Origin: an uncultured Pirellulaceae bacterium
GTDB lineage: Bacteria > Planctomycetota > Planctomycetia > Pirellulales > Pirellulaceae
Reading direction: 5' to 3'
Assembly (NCBI GenBank): GCA_934278005.1
Contig: CAKQWG010000084.1
Span: 1 to 13,583 of the forward strand
DNA length: 13,583 bases
Shown here: one piece after another, positions 13,039 to 13,583 of the stretch
How positions within the stretch are numbered: the first letter of the stretch is position 1
How the letters are laid out: each line of letters starts with the position of its first letter
Translations under genes and position numbers: made by a program
Notes under the pieces: model-generated
The model's database searches: none
What the model saw: only the letters and a program-made list of their open reading frames with translations
What the model was told of the DNA's origin: nothing

Positions 13039-13583
13039 ATGTCTCGGCGCCTAGTTCTTAGTTCGCTCGTCATGCTCAGCTGCATGACCGGTATTGTCTG
13101 TGAAAATTCAGCTTTCGCGCGAGGGGGACGAGGTGGCGGTGGTGGTGGTATGCGCGGCGGTGGCGGTTTTCAAGGTGGCGGTTTTCAGGGTAACGCAGTG
13201 CACGGCGGAGGAGCACGCGCCGGCGGCCAGTTTCAACCAGCCGCACGACCAGCGCCAGCAACCAACCGCAGCCCGTCGATGAGCCAATTCCCTTCGTCCA
13301 GACCAGTTCAAATGCCCGCCGCGTCCACCGCCGGCAATAGAGGCGGCCGAGCAGGGGAGTTGTCGGCTGGACAACGCACGCAGCCCGCCGCGCGACCGGC
13401 TGGCCAAGCAGCAGGTCGCTCGCAAATGAGAGGCGGCGAGTCGTTCCAACATCCATCGAATAGCCAACTGGGCAGTTTCCTAAATCTACCCAGCAATAGC
13501 TTACCGGGTAACAACACGCCAGGTAACAACACGCCAGGTAACAACACGCCAGGTAACAACACGCCAGGTAACAACACGCCAGG
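13039..13583 (+). CDS. Gly-rich secreted repeat protein, cut off by the window end
   Basis: The frame stays open from ATG 13039 to the window edge (181 codons) with no stop. It begins with a signal peptide, MSRRLVLSSLVMLSCMTGIV, with likely cleavage near SAFA (24-27). A Gly/Arg tract (28-43) follows, then FQGGGFQGN repeats and a Pro/Ala/Gln/Arg-rich region to about 130. QLGSFLNLPSN comes next, and then pentapeptide repeats GNNTP to the edge. No catalytic motif is seen. Similar low-complexity exported proteins are common in planctomycetes and are often given cell-surface names, but I do not recognise a function. The minus-strand frame across the repeats is a shadow. The C-terminal part lies outside the window. 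Confidence 0.7.
   Translation, partial: MSRRLVLSSLVMLSCMTGIVCENSAFARGGRGGGGGGMRGGGGFQGGGFQGNAVHGGGARAGGQFQPAARPAPATNRSPSMSQFPSSRPVQMPAASTAGNRGGRAGELSAGQRTQPAARPAGQAAGRSQMRGGESFQHPSNSQLGSFLNLPSNSLPGNNTPGNNTPGNNTPGNNTPGNNTP
13507..13583 (+). repeat. 15-bp tandem repeat coding for GNNTP
   Basis: Five complete copies of GGTAACAACACGCCA begin at 13507, 13522, 13537, 13552 and 13567, and a sixth begins at the window edge. Copies are identical at the base level, which suggests recent expansion. The unit is in frame, so length changes preserve the protein. Confidence 0.95.

Noticed and set aside
13507..13583. CRISPR array at the window end
   Set aside because: The 15-bp units are directly contiguous without spacers and are in frame with an exported protein.

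Overview
The base composition, the frequent weak Shine-Dalgarno signals and TTG starts, the secreted Cys-type sulfatase and a Gly-rich secreted protein suggest a marine, probably salt-adapted planctomycete of the Pirellulales (Rhodopirellula-like). This assignment is inferred from gene content only. No rRNA, tRNA, CRISPR, transposase or phage gene is visible.

Region 1 (1-1356): an ArsM-type arsenite methyltransferase with an unusual C-terminal tail of serine tracts and Cys-Cys pairs. A 10-bp repeat lies upstream, and a 16-bp tandem repeat that carries a stop codon in every unit lies downstream.

Region 2 (1357-9130): a likely osmoprotection locus. A MarR regulator of the EctR/CosR type (minus strand) diverges from glycine/sarcosine N-methyltransferase, which overlaps sarcosine/dimethylglycine N-methyltransferase. 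Together these two enzymes make glycine betaine from glycine with three SAM. A BCCT-family betaine transporter follows. A 16-bp perfect-arm palindrome in the divergent intergenic region is the best operator candidate. Downstream on the same strand come a possible small membrane protein, a transcarbamylase of the PyrB family and an asparagine-synthase-like amidotransferase.

The transcarbamylase keeps the carbamoyl-phosphate site, but by hand alignment it has lost the two residues that hold the side-chain carboxylate of aspartate. The amidotransferase lacks the signature that forms part of the aspartate site of true asparagine synthetases. My main hypothesis is that the pair makes a carbamoylated, amidated amino-acid osmolyte. 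The closest known compound is N-alpha-carbamoyl-L-glutamine 1-amide, known from Ectothiorhodospira marismortui. This would place a second compatible-solute pathway beside betaine synthesis and uptake.

Region 3 (9131-13583): a 470-bp non-coding gap, then a secreted sulfatase, a secreted NTF2-like protein and a Gly-rich secreted protein. The last ends in a pentapeptide repeat and runs off the window.
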